NCBI GenBank assembly: GCA_013388685.1
Contig: JACAET010000057.1
Location: 1-64,000 of the forward strand
DNA: 64,000 nt
Origin: Chloroflexota bacterium
Lineage (GTDB): Bacteria; Chloroflexota; Anaerolineae; Anaerolineales; Villigracilaceae
Direction of reading: 5' to 3'
The notes beneath the pieces were generated by a model. The model saw only the letters and a program-made list of their open reading frames with translations. It was not told where the DNA came from and did no database searches. This document shows positions 1 to 6,954 of the stretch, piece after piece (position 1 is the first letter of the stretch; every line of letters begins with the position of its first letter). A program made the position numbers and the translations under genes.

Positions 1-227
1 ATGAGCGGCAGAATTTTCCGATAGGGGTGCTGGTCAATGATGATGGCTTCGAAGATTTCATCCTTGCTGGCAAAATGATTATAGATGCCGCCCAGCGCCA
101 GCCCGGCGCGCTCGGCGATCTGCCGCATGGAGGTGGCGTGATAGCCCTGCTCCATAAACAAGGCAATGGCGGCGTTTTCAATGGTGAGGCGGGTACGTTC
201 TCCTTTTGTGAGCGTTTCTTCAGGCAT
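1..227 (-). CDS. TetR/AcrR family transcriptional regulator (N-terminal part, cut by window edge)
   Basis: The visible 75 residues start M-P-E-E-T-L-T-K-G-E-R and hold a complete TetR-type helix-turn-helix: an ALFMEQGYHATSMRQIAERA segment followed by LGGIYNHFASKDEIFEAII, the standard DNA-recognition region. The ligand-binding C-terminal domain lies outside the window, so the inducer cannot be inferred. The start codon is the ATG at 227, preceded by AGAGAG/AAATT rather than a strong ribosome binding site. A perfect 14-bp palindrome lies 22 bases upstream and is a natural autoregulatory operator. The divergent neighbour is an MFS transporter, the usual partner and target of TetR regulators. Family call is firm; target is inference. 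Confidence 0.88.
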   Translation of the reverse strand, partial: MPEETLTKGERTRLTIENAAIALFMEQGYHATSMRQIAERAGLALGGIYNHFASKDEIFEAIIIDQHPYRKILPL

Positions 228-248
228 AATTTCTCTCTTCGCAAAATG

Positions 249-262
249 AACGAACGTTCGTT
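249..262. promoter_or_regulatory. Palindromic operator, probably for the TetR regulator
   Basis: AACGAACGTTCGTT is a perfect 14-bp palindrome directly upstream of the tetR-like start. Repeats of the type GAACGAACGTTC are common operators of TetR proteins. It sits in the divergent region, so it could control both the regulator and the MFS gene. Confidence 0.65.
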
Positions 263-348
263 TATTTTATTCGTTTTGAGAAAACTGTCAAGGGAAAGGA
301 TCAACCGTCCCTGCGAAGGAAGCGGAAAAGTCGAATGCTGGAGTGAGT

Positions 349-454
349 CCACTGCAAAAACCAACCGCAGAGAACGCCGAGAGCGCAGAGCGCTTCATTA
401 GTATATCTCCGCGTACTCTGCGGTCTCGGCGGTAAAACTGCCTTTTTGCAGTGG
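349..454. repeat. Long inverted repeat element with 12-bp perfect ends
   Basis: CCACTGCAAAAA (349-360) is repeated in inverse as TTTTTGCAGTGG (443-454). Between them lie a second imperfect inverted pair, ACCGCAGAGAACGCCGAGAG-like on the left and CTCTGCGGTCTCGGCGGT-like on the right, so the whole 106-bp unit folds as one long hairpin. It encodes nothing and looks like a non-autonomous palindromic intergenic element. Confidence 0.7.
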
Positions 455-463
455 AGTCTGGAG

Positions 464-477
464 TAGAATCACAGCCA
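464..477 (+). promoter_or_regulatory. -10 element of a probably leaderless MFS transcript
   Basis: TAGAAT at 464-469 ends seven bases before the expected transcription start at about 476, next to the ATG at 477. No Shine-Dalgarno motif sits at a usable distance. No clear -35 hexamer is seen. Confidence 0.4.
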
Positions 478-1754
478 TGCTCCCCCTCTCCAAAGTCGAA
501 CAGCTCAGCCGCAGGCATCTGCGTTATAACGTCATCGTCAATCTGGCCGATGGCGGTTTTTTTGGACTTGCGCTGGGTTTCGCCTCCTTCGGGACCATTT
601 TGCCGCTCTTTGTCGCCTCGATGACCGATTCAGCCACCCTGATCGGACTCGTCCCTGCGATTCACGCGGCGGGATGGCTGCTGCCGCAGTTGTTTACGGC
701 TGCCCATACATCGCGTTTGCGAAGATATAAAAAGACAGTGTTGCTCAACACCATTCACGAACGGCTTCCATTTTTGGGCTTCGCCATTGTTGCGCTGATT
801 CTGCCGGCGATAGGAGTGCAGGCGGGGCTGATTCTCACGTTTCTTCTGCTCACCTGGCAGGGACTGGGCGGCGGCTTCACCGCCAACGCCTGGACCAGCA
901 TGATTTCAAAAATCATCCCTTCCGATTACCGCGGCACGTTTTTCGGCATGCAAGCCGCAGTGGCAAACCTGTTCATCAGCGGCGCAGCGGTAGGAGCGGG
1001 CTACCTGCTCGATTGGTACGAGGCGCCGCTCAACTTCGTATACTGCTTCCTGATTGCCACGCTTTTCTTCACCATCTCGTGGTTTGCGCTTGCACTCACA
1101 CGCGAACCGACAGACTACGACAAAGTGATCGAGGAGAAACCTTCCCCTTTCTGGCACGGAACCTTGAGCATCCTGGGCGGCAATCCCAACTTTCGCTGGT
1201 TCCTCGCGGCGCGTTTCCTCTCACAATTCGCCACCATGGGCTTCTCGTTCTATATTGTCTATGCCCTGCGCCGCTTCAACGCCGACGCTGTTGTCCTCGG
1301 TTATCTCACAGCCACTCTCACCATCACGCAGACCGCCGCCAACGTGGGCATGGGCTGGCTGGGCGACCGCATCGGACACCGCGCCATGCTCATCCTCGGC
1401 GCGGCGTCGGCGATGTTGAGTTCCCTGCTGGCATGGTTCGCACAGTCGCTTGCCTGGTTCTTCCCCATCTTCATCCTTGCGGCGCTCGCCAACGTCTCCA
1501 TCTGGACGAACGGCATGACCATGGCAACCACCTTCAGCGGAGAAAAAGAGCGTCCCTTCTACATTGGGCTGGCGCAAACGCTCACCGCGCCCGCCACCAT
1601 CATCGCCCCGCTCATCGGCGGCTGGGTTGCAGATACAGGCGGCTTTTCTTACACCTTTGGGCTTTCGGCTGTTTTGTCTGCGGCAATGACAGCAATGTTC
1701 ATCTTTCTGGTCAAAGACCCGCATAAAATCCCGATGACAGACCACAGACCATAG
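477..1754 (+). CDS. Major facilitator superfamily transporter
   Basis: A 425-residue integral membrane protein with about 12 hydrophobic segments and the two-halves layout of MFS carriers. The loop motif M-G-W-L-G-D-R-I-G-H-R-A (about residues 295-306) matches the MFS signature G-x-x-x-D-R-x-G-R/H-R. It should act in the cytoplasmic membrane as a secondary, probably proton-coupled, transporter; the substrate cannot be read from sequence. The start MLPLSKVEQLSRRHL is chosen because it gives a normal short cytoplasmic N-terminus and lies just after a -10 box. The neighbouring divergent TetR regulator suggests inducible efflux. The gene is followed by a degenerate repeat and then an aminopeptidase gene with its own ribosome binding site. 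Confidence 0.87.
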   Translation: MLPLSKVEQLSRRHLRYNVIVNLADGGFFGLALGFASFGTILPLFVASMTDSATLIGLVPAIHAAGWLLPQLFTAAHTSRLRRYKKTVLLNTIHERLPFLGFAIVALILPAIGVQAGLILTFLLLTWQGLGGGFTANAWTSMISKIIPSDYRGTFFGMQAAVANLFISGAAVGAGYLLDWYEAPLNFVYCFLIATLFFTISWFALALTREPTDYDKVIEEKPSPFWHGTLSILGGNPNFRWFLAARFLSQFATMGFSFYIVYALRRFNADAVVLGYLTATLTITQTAANVGMGWLGDRIGHRAMLILGAASAMLSSLLAWFAQSLAWFFPIFILAALANVSIWTNGMTMATTFSGEKERPFYIGLAQTLTAPATIIAPLIGGWVADTGGFSYTFGLSAVLSAAMTAMFIFLVKDPHKIPMTDHRP

Positions 1755-1791
1755 ACCACTTCACCGTCTGTCGTCCGTCGTCCACAGTCAT
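1740..1791. repeat. Degenerate GACCATAGACC / GTCTGTCGTCC intergenic repeat
   Basis: Overlapping the MFS stop codon and the spacer is a run of GACC-ACAGACC-ATAGACC units followed by GTCTGTCGTCCGTCGTCC, the inverse sense of the same theme. It resembles the cleaner hairpin at 2999-3035 and is probably another member of that family. Confidence 0.4.
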
Positions 1792-1805
1792 ATCAAGGAG
1801 AACCC

Positions 1806-2996
1806 ATGACGCTACTTCAGGAAAAAGCGCAACAAGCCATTGACATCCTCCAAGAGCAACAAAGCGACGTGTGGCTTACATTCGTCCGCGAGACCAGCGG
1901 CGTGCGCGACCCTGTTCTCGATTTTCTCATCGGACCCAACGACCTTACCTGGCAATCGGCGCTCCTCTTCACCCGCAAAGGGAACAAAATCGCCATCCTC
2001 GGCAATCTCGAAAAAGAAACGATTGCCCGACTCGGCGTTTTCGACGACATCCTCGGCTACGATTCCGCCATCAGCGACCTTCTGCGCGAAACCCTCGCCC
2101 GCCTCAACCCCGACCGAATTGCCGTCAACACCTCGAGGAACAACGTCCACGCTGACGGCTTGACTCACGCCATGTACGAAATCCTGCGCGGCTACCTCAA
2201 AGACACGCCCTACGCTGACCGCCTCGTCAGCGCCGAACCCGTCATCAACGCCTTGCGCGGACGGAAAACCCCAACCGAACTGGCGCGCATCAAACGAGCC
2301 ATCGAAATCACCGACGAAATCTACCAAAAGACCTTCGACTTCATCAAAGTCGGCATGACCGAGATTGAAGTCGGCGAATACATGCAAAAACTGGCACGTG
2401 AATATGGCGTCGGGCTGGCTTGGTCGGCGGAGGGTTGCCCTGCGGTGAATTCAGGTCCAAACTCCCCCATTGGGCACAGCGGACCCACCGACATTAAAAT
2501 CGAACGCGGACATCTCATCCATTTTGATTTTGGCGTGAAATACGAAGACTACTGCTCAGACATTCAGCGCGTCTGTTACGTTCTGCGCGAAGGCGAAAGC
2601 GAAGCGCCGCCCGAAGTCCAGCGCGGCTTTCTGACGATTCGCACCGCTATCGAAAAAGCACGCGCAGCGATGAAGGCGGGCGTGACGGGCAACTCGATTG
2701 ATGTGATCGCGCGCGAGATCGTAACCGACGCCGGCTACCCGGAATACAAATATGCGCTCGGTCACCAACTGGGACGTGTCGCCCATGACGGCGGCGCGCT
2801 GCTTGGTCCGCTGTGGGAGAAATACGGCGACTCGCCCAACCAAAAACTGGAAGTGGGACAGGTCTTCACCATCGAACCGGGGCTGGCGGTGACAGGTTAC
2901 GGCTACATCGGTTTGGAAGAGGATGTAGTGATAACTGAAGACGGAGCGGAATATTTCACCGAACCGCAGAGAGAGATTGTGTTGATTCGAAGGTAA
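1806..2996 (+). CDS. Xaa-Pro aminopeptidase-like M24 metallopeptidase
   Basis: The 396-residue protein has an N-terminal creatinase-like domain (about 1-150) and a C-terminal pita-bread M24 domain (about 160-396). Metal ligands of the family are visible: H-F-D-F-G (first Asp), Y-C-S-D-I-Q-R (second Asp), G-H-Q-L-G-R (His), F-T-I-E-P-G (Glu) and G-L-E-E-D-V-V (last Glu). Members remove N-terminal residues preceding proline, or hydrolyse related amide bonds, in the cytoplasm. The ATG has a strong site (AAGGAG, spacing 6). The gene is transcribed with the same polarity as the MFS gene but has a separate ribosome binding site after a 51-bp repeat-rich spacer. Exact substrate is unknown; prolidase or creatinase activity are alternatives. 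Confidence 0.88.
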   Translation: MTLLQEKAQQAIDILQEQQSDVWLTFVRETSGVRDPVLDFLIGPNDLTWQSALLFTRKGNKIAILGNLEKETIARLGVFDDILGYDSAISDLLRETLARLNPDRIAVNTSRNNVHADGLTHAMYEILRGYLKDTPYADRLVSAEPVINALRGRKTPTELARIKRAIEITDEIYQKTFDFIKVGMTEIEVGEYMQKLAREYGVGLAWSAEGCPAVNSGPNSPIGHSGPTDIKIERGHLIHFDFGVKYEDYCSDIQRVCYVLREGESEAPPEVQRGFLTIRTAIEKARAAMKAGVTGNSIDVIAREIVTDAGYPEYKYALGHQLGRVAHDGGALLGPLWEKYGDSPNQKLEVGQVFTIEPGLAVTGYGYIGLEEDVVITEDGAEYFTEPQREIVLIRR

Positions 2997-2998
2997 AC

Positions 2999-3035
2999 GA
3001 CCGTAGACCGTGAACAATGATGGCGGTCTACGGTC
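2999..3035. repeat. Perfect 12-bp stem-loop between genes
   Basis: GACCGTAGACCG (2999-3010) and CGGTCTACGGTC (3024-3035) are exact inverse complements around a 13-base loop. No U-tract follows, so it is better explained as a palindromic repeat of the GACCGTAGACC type than as an intrinsic terminator, though it may protect the pepP-like mRNA 3' end. Confidence 0.65.
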
Positions 3036-3152
3036 TATCGTCTGTGGTCAAGAACTATCGGGGAGATAAAAGTCAATTAATCAGTATCAACTGTCAGTTA
3101 AGGGAGAGGCGGATAATCCGTCTTCCTTATGACCTCCATCACTGGCTTGTCT

Positions 3153-3158
3153 TATAAT
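3153..3158 (+). promoter_or_regulatory. -10 box of the mmdADCB operon
   Basis: TATAAT at 3153-3158 would start transcription near 3165, giving a 27-base leader that contains GAGG seven bases before the mmdA ATG. The -35 region is weak (TGACCT at 3130). Confidence 0.45.
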
Positions 3159-3191
3159 GCCTCACTATACTCGTCGGCGTGAGGTAATCCT

Positions 3192-4745
3192 ATGACACAA
3201 GAAGATCCGAGAATTCTTGAATTGCGTAAGATGCGAGCAAAAGCGCTGGAGGGCGGCGGCGCGGAGCGGTTGGCAAAACAAAAAACCAAAGGCAAGTTGA
3301 CGGCGCGCGAACGCATCGAACTGCTGCTCGACCCGGGAACGTTCAACGAAATCGAGCCGTTCATCACCCATCAGGGCGATGAAATGGGGCTGCTCAAGGA
3401 AAAGTTCTACGGCGACGGGGTAATCACCGGCTACGGGCAAATTGACGGACGGACGGTTTACCTGTATTCACAAGATTTCACCATTTATGGCGGGACGTTG
3501 AGCGAGATGCAAAGCCACAAAATCTGCCGCGTGATGGACCTGGCGGTGCGCAACGGCGTGCCGTTTATCGCCCTGATCGATTCCGGCGGCGCGCGCATTC
3601 AGGAAGGCGTGCGTTCGATGGGCGGTTACGCCGAAATCTTTCGCCGCAACGCGCAGTATTCGGGTGTGGTGCCGCAAATCAGCGTCATGCTCGGACCATG
3701 CGCCGGCGGCGCGGCATATTCCCCCGCCCTCACCGACCTGGTCATCATGGTGGAAAAGCAGTCTTTCATGTTTCTCACCGGTCCCGAGGTCATCAAAGCC
3801 GTGACAGGCGAAGTGATTGACGCCGAGTCGCTGGGCGGCGCCGACGTGCACATGTCGGTCAGCGGTGTGGCGCATTTGAGCGTGAAGAGCGAACGCGAAG
3901 CGCTGCAACTGGCGCGGCATTTTCTTTCTTACCTGCCTTCCAACAACGTGGAAAATCCGCCGTTCGTCAAATCGGACGATGCCCCCCTGCGCATGGACGA
4001 ATCGCTCAACAGCGTCGTGCCGCTCGACCCAGCTGAGCCGTACATCATGCACCAGGTCATCGAGAAGATCATTGACAAAGGCACGTTCCTCGAGATCCAG
4101 CCCGATTGGGCGCGCAACGCCATTGTGGGCTTGGCTCGCATCGGCGGTCACAGCGTGGGCATTGTGGCGCAGGAACCCGCCATCATGGCAGGCGTGATTG
4201 ACATAGACGCCGCCGATAAAATGACCCGCTTCGTCCGCATGTGCGACTGCTTCAACATCCCGCTGGTGACCTTCGTGGATTCGCCCGGCTTTCTCCCCGG
4301 CATCGCGCAGGAGCATGGCGGCATCATCCGTCACGGCGCGAAACTGCTCTACGCCTATTCCGAAGCCACCGTTCCCAAAATCTGCATCATCACCCGCAAG
4401 GCATACGGCGGCGCGTATGTGGTCATGTCCAGCAAGTATCTCGGCACTGATGTCACCTATGCGTGGCCCTCTGCCGAAATTGCCGTGCTCGGCGCGGAAG
4501 GCGCGGCAAACATTCTCTTCAAGAAGCAAATCGAATCTGCGCCCGATCCCGCTGCCGAACGCAAGCGGCTTGCCGACGAATACCGCGCCAAGTTCAACAA
4601 CCCCTACTACGCCGCTTCCACCGGCTACGTGGACGACATCATCGAGCCGCGCGAGTCGCGCCCGAAGATCATCGCCGCGCTCTCGGCGCTGCGCGATAAG
4701 TACGCTCCCGCCCCGCCCCGCAAGCACGGGAACATTCCGGTGTGA
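3192..4745 (+). CDS. mmdA: Methylmalonyl-CoA decarboxylase carboxyltransferase (alpha) subunit
   Basis: The 517-residue protein is an acyl-CoA carboxyltransferase of the propionyl-CoA carboxylase beta / MmdA family. Hallmarks are the K-G-K-L-T-A-R-E-R-I N-terminal segment, the DSGGARIQEG oxyanion loop (about 126-135), GPCAGGAAYSPAL, and in the second crotonase half DSPGFLPG and RKAYGGAYVVM. It transfers the carboxyl group from (S)-methylmalonyl-CoA to biotin on the carrier subunit. Function as a decarboxylase rather than a carboxylase is inferred from context: the next genes encode an OadG-like membrane anchor, a biotin carrier and the Na+-translocating beta subunit, and no biotin carboxylase gene is present. 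The order A-D-C-B matches the mmdADCB operon of Propionigenium. Glutaconyl-CoA or malonyl-CoA are less likely substrates. Confidence 0.9.
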   Translation: MTQEDPRILELRKMRAKALEGGGAERLAKQKTKGKLTARERIELLLDPGTFNEIEPFITHQGDEMGLLKEKFYGDGVITGYGQIDGRTVYLYSQDFTIYGGTLSEMQSHKICRVMDLAVRNGVPFIALIDSGGARIQEGVRSMGGYAEIFRRNAQYSGVVPQISVMLGPCAGGAAYSPALTDLVIMVEKQSFMFLTGPEVIKAVTGEVIDAESLGGADVHMSVSGVAHLSVKSEREALQLARHFLSYLPSNNVENPPFVKSDDAPLRMDESLNSVVPLDPAEPYIMHQVIEKIIDKGTFLEIQPDWARNAIVGLARIGGHSVGIVAQEPAIMAGVIDIDAADKMTRFVRMCDCFNIPLVTFVDSPGFLPGIAQEHGGIIRHGAKLLYAYSEATVPKICIITRKAYGGAYVVMSSKYLGTDVTYAWPSAEIAVLGAEGAANILFKKQIESAPDPAAERKRLADEYRAKFNNPYYAASTGYVDDIIEPRESRPKIIAALSALRDKYAPAPPRKHGNIPV

Positions 4746-4750
4746 ATTAC

Positions 4751-4792
4751 CAATTACCAATTACTCGATCGGTAAATAGTAATTGTTAATTG
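4751..4792. repeat. CAATTACCAATTAC inverted repeat
   Basis: CAATTACCAATTAC (4751-4764) faces GTAATTGTTAATTG (4779-4792) with one mismatch in 14. The element ends just before the GGAGG that serves the mmdD start, so it sits inside the operon as a short palindrome. Confidence 0.6.
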
Positions 4793-4802
4793 GGAGGAAA
4801 CC

Positions 4803-5135
4803 ATGAACAATCTTGCACTCGCCCTCCAAATCACCGCCCTCGGCATGGGACTCGTCTTCAGCGCGATTCTGATTCTGTGGCTGATGATGACTCTGATCAC
4901 CAGCCTTACCGCCGACAAAGACTCCGCTTCAGACTCACCCAAGCCTGTCTCTGCTTCGGAAACCGAAACCCTCGCCCGAGCCGCCGCCGCGGCAGTGGCG
5001 CTGGCAATGGCAGAACAACAGTTATCGTCCGCGCACCCGCTCAAAGACCCGCCGACAGCAATCGTCTCCGCGTGGCAGCTGGGAATGCGGACGCGGCAGA
5101 TGACACAGAAAGGTATCAGACTTCCGAAGCCTTGA
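4803..5135 (+). CDS. mmdD: OadG-like small membrane subunit of the Na+-pumping decarboxylase
   Basis: This 110-residue protein has one N-terminal transmembrane helix (about residues 5-35, LALALQITALGMGLVFSAIL) followed by an Ala/Ser-rich, flexible segment and a C-terminal tail. That is the architecture of the gamma/delta subunits (OadG, MmdD) that hold the carboxyltransferase-biotin assembly on the membrane beta subunit. The tail L-G-M-R-T-R-Q-M-T-Q-K-G resembles the conserved end of such proteins. GGAGG stands five bases before the ATG. Sequence conservation in the family is low, so assignment depends on position between mmdA and the biotin carrier gene. Confidence 0.8.
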   Translation: MNNLALALQITALGMGLVFSAILILWLMMTLITSLTADKDSASDSPKPVSASETETLARAAAAAVALAMAEQQLSSAHPLKDPPTAIVSAWQLGMRTRQMTQKGIRLPKP

Positions 5136-5204
5136 AGAAAATTAACAGATAAGCACCGCAACCGCATAGTTGGCGTTCTCTAACGCCTACGCGCAAAGGC
5201 AGCC

Positions 5205-5630
5205 ATGAAATACAACATCACCATTCAAGATAAATCCTACCTGGTCGAAATCGAGGACATCAACGCGCGTCCCGTCATTGCATACGTGGAGGGGATTCGC
5301 GTGGAAGTCATTCCAGACACGAATCCGCTTGGGGTGGAGGGCGGCAGGCGCGAGGTCCAGAAAGAAGCGAAGGAAACGCCGTTGATGGATGCGCGCCGCG
5401 CCGCGTCCTCTCCGAGCGCAAACGAGTTGACCGCGCCCCTGCCAGGGACCGTCATTGAGGTCTTCGTCAAAGAGGGAGACCTCATCGAGGCGGGACAGGT
5501 GGTGGTCATCATCGAGGCGATGAAGATGAAGAACAGCATCCGTTCGACGCGCGCCGGAAAGGTGGCGGAGGTGCTGGTCCGTGCGGGAGATACGGTGGCG
5601 CACAAGCAGGCGCTGGTGAGGTTCGCGTAA
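5205..5630 (+). CDS. mmdC: Biotin carrier subunit of methylmalonyl-CoA decarboxylase
   Basis: The 141-residue protein ends in a biotinyl/lipoyl domain (about 72-141) carrying E-A-M-K-M-K-N; Lys107 in the middle of AMKM is the biotinylated residue. The preceding region (TAPLPGTVIEVFVKEGDLIE) is typical of biotin carrier proteins, and a linker plus an N-terminal beta-rich portion (1-50) precedes it. Carboxybiotin would travel between the MmdA active site and the MmdB pump. A ribosome binding site is weak (AAAGGCAGCC). The gene is immediately followed by a palindromic repeat separating it from mmdB. Confidence 0.9.
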   Translation: MKYNITIQDKSYLVEIEDINARPVIAYVEGIRVEVIPDTNPLGVEGGRREVQKEAKETPLMDARRAASSPSANELTAPLPGTVIEVFVKEGDLIEAGQVVVIIEAMKMKNSIRSTRAGKVAEVLVRAGDTVAHKQALVRFA

Positions 5631-5632
5631 TG

Positions 5633-5717
5633 AATGTCACTGCGAGCGATTTAAGCGAAGCAGTCTCAAATACTATAGGGATTGCTTCGTCACAAAAACC
5701 GTTCCTCGCAATGACAT
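5633..5717. repeat. GTCAYTGCGAG palindromic repeat, copy 1
   Basis: AATGTCACTGCGAGCGA at the left faces CCTCGCAATGACAT at the right, with a second internal inverted pair (GAAGCAGTCTC and GGGATTGCTTCGTC). The same element recurs at 54962-55043 and as a half copy at 25525-25550. It lies between mmdC and mmdB inside the operon and supplies no coding sequence. Confidence 0.75.
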
Positions 5718-5728
5718 ATAGGTGACAC

Positions 5729-6856
5729 ATGGATCTTCAATCACTGATACCAGAACTGCTCAAAGGGCTGGCAAATTTCAGCCTCGGCAACGGTGTGATG
5801 ATCCTTGCCGCGTTGGTTTTGATCTACCTTGCCGTGTTCAAAGAGATCGAGCCTGTGTTGCTGCTCCCCATCGGGTTCGGGTGTCTGTTGGCGAACATTC
5901 CGCTGGCAGGCATGACCGCCGCAGAGGGCATCACGGGCGTCCTGTACGAGGCGGGCATCAAAACGGAAATGTTCCCGCTGTTGATCTTCATCGGCGTGGG
6001 CGCAATGATTGACTTCAGCCCCTTGCTGGCGCAGCCGCGCATGGTGCTGCTCGGCGCGGCGGGACAGTTCGGCATTTTCGGCACGTTGATACTGGCGATC
6101 TGGCTGGGATTTCCCTTGAATCAAGCCGCCTCCATCGGCGTCATCGGCGCCATTGACGGACCGACCTCCATTTTTGTGGCGACGAAACTTGCGCCCGAAC
6201 TATTGGCGCCGATTGCTGTAGCGGCGTATTCCTACATGAGTCTCATCCCCATCATCCAGCCGCCGCTGATGCGTCTGCTCACCACCCAACGCGAACGCCT
6301 GGTGCAAATGGAATACACGCCCAAGCCCATCTCACAGCGCACGCTTATCTTCTTCCCGCTTGTGCTGACTCTCGTGATCGGCTTGCTCGTTCCCGAAGCG
6401 ACGCCGCTCATTTCCATGCTCATGCTTGGAAACCTGCTGAAAGTTTCGGGGGTGGTGGAACGCCTGAGCAAAGCCGCACAGCACGAGATCATCAACATCT
6501 CGACATTATTCCTCGGTCTCGCCATTGGCGCGACGATGACCGCCGCCGATTTTCTCAATCTCGATACGGGCAAAATCATGTTGTTAGGCTTGATTGCCTT
6601 TGCGCTCGATACGGTTGCGGGCTTGTTGTTTGGAAAACTGATGTGCGTGCTGAGCGGCTACAAGATCAATCCGCTCATCGGCGCGGCGGGGATTTCCGCG
6701 TTCCCCATGGCGGGGCGTCTTGCCGCGAAAACCGCCAATGACGAAGACCCGAACAACTTCATCCTCATGCACGCCATGGGCGCAAACACGGCGGGACAGT
6801 TGGGTTCGGTCATTGCAGGCGGGGTGCTGCTGGCGATTGTGAGTAAGTTGGTGTAA
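5729..6856 (+). CDS. mmdB: Na+-translocating decarboxylase beta subunit
   Basis: A 375-residue integral membrane protein of the OadB/MmdB/GcdB family. It has about ten hydrophobic segments. The signature G-A-I-D-G-P-T-S (141-147, Asp143) holds the aspartate known in OadB to bind Na+, and the second inverted half contains N-P-L-I-G-A-A-G-I-S-A-F-P-M. The protein decarboxylates carboxybiotin and exports Na+, turning decarboxylation energy into a sodium gradient. The ATG follows AGGTGACAC. The operon ends here; a strong inverted repeat at 6877-6943 separates it from the convergent thyX. Confidence 0.92.
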   Translation: MDLQSLIPELLKGLANFSLGNGVMILAALVLIYLAVFKEIEPVLLLPIGFGCLLANIPLAGMTAAEGITGVLYEAGIKTEMFPLLIFIGVGAMIDFSPLLAQPRMVLLGAAGQFGIFGTLILAIWLGFPLNQAASIGVIGAIDGPTSIFVATKLAPELLAPIAVAAYSYMSLIPIIQPPLMRLLTTQRERLVQMEYTPKPISQRTLIFFPLVLTLVIGLLVPEATPLISMLMLGNLLKVSGVVERLSKAAQHEIINISTLFLGLAIGATMTAADFLNLDTGKIMLLGLIAFALDTVAGLLFGKLMCVLSGYKINPLIGAAGISAFPMAGRLAAKTANDEDPNNFILMHAMGANTAGQLGSVIAGGVLLAIVSKLV

Positions 6857-6876
6857 CCCCCTCCGCCCTTCGGGCA

Positions 6877-6943
6877 CCTCCCCCAAATTCCGCAAACACA
6901 ATTTTAATCAGCATTCTGCATATACTGCGGAATTTGGGGGAGG
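6877..6943. terminator. 18-bp perfect inverted repeat between convergent genes
   Basis: CCTCCCCCAAATTCCGCA (6877-6894) is the exact inverse complement of 6926-6943, with a 31-base loop. Its place between the 3' ends of mmdB and thyX suggests a bidirectional end-of-transcript structure, but there is no U-tract and the CCCTCC theme recurs in other repeats of the window, so it may simply be a palindromic element. Confidence 0.6.
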
Positions 6944-6954
6944 CTGGGTGGGGG

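Noticed and set aside
3468..4760. 430-codon minus-strand frame opposite mmdA
   Set aside because: Antisense shadow caused by GC-rich third positions of mmdA; His/Asp-rich composition with no domain.
5633..5717. Repeat first suspected to be a small RNA or attenuator
   Set aside because: The same sequence recurs at unrelated operons, so a dispersed repeat is the better explanation.
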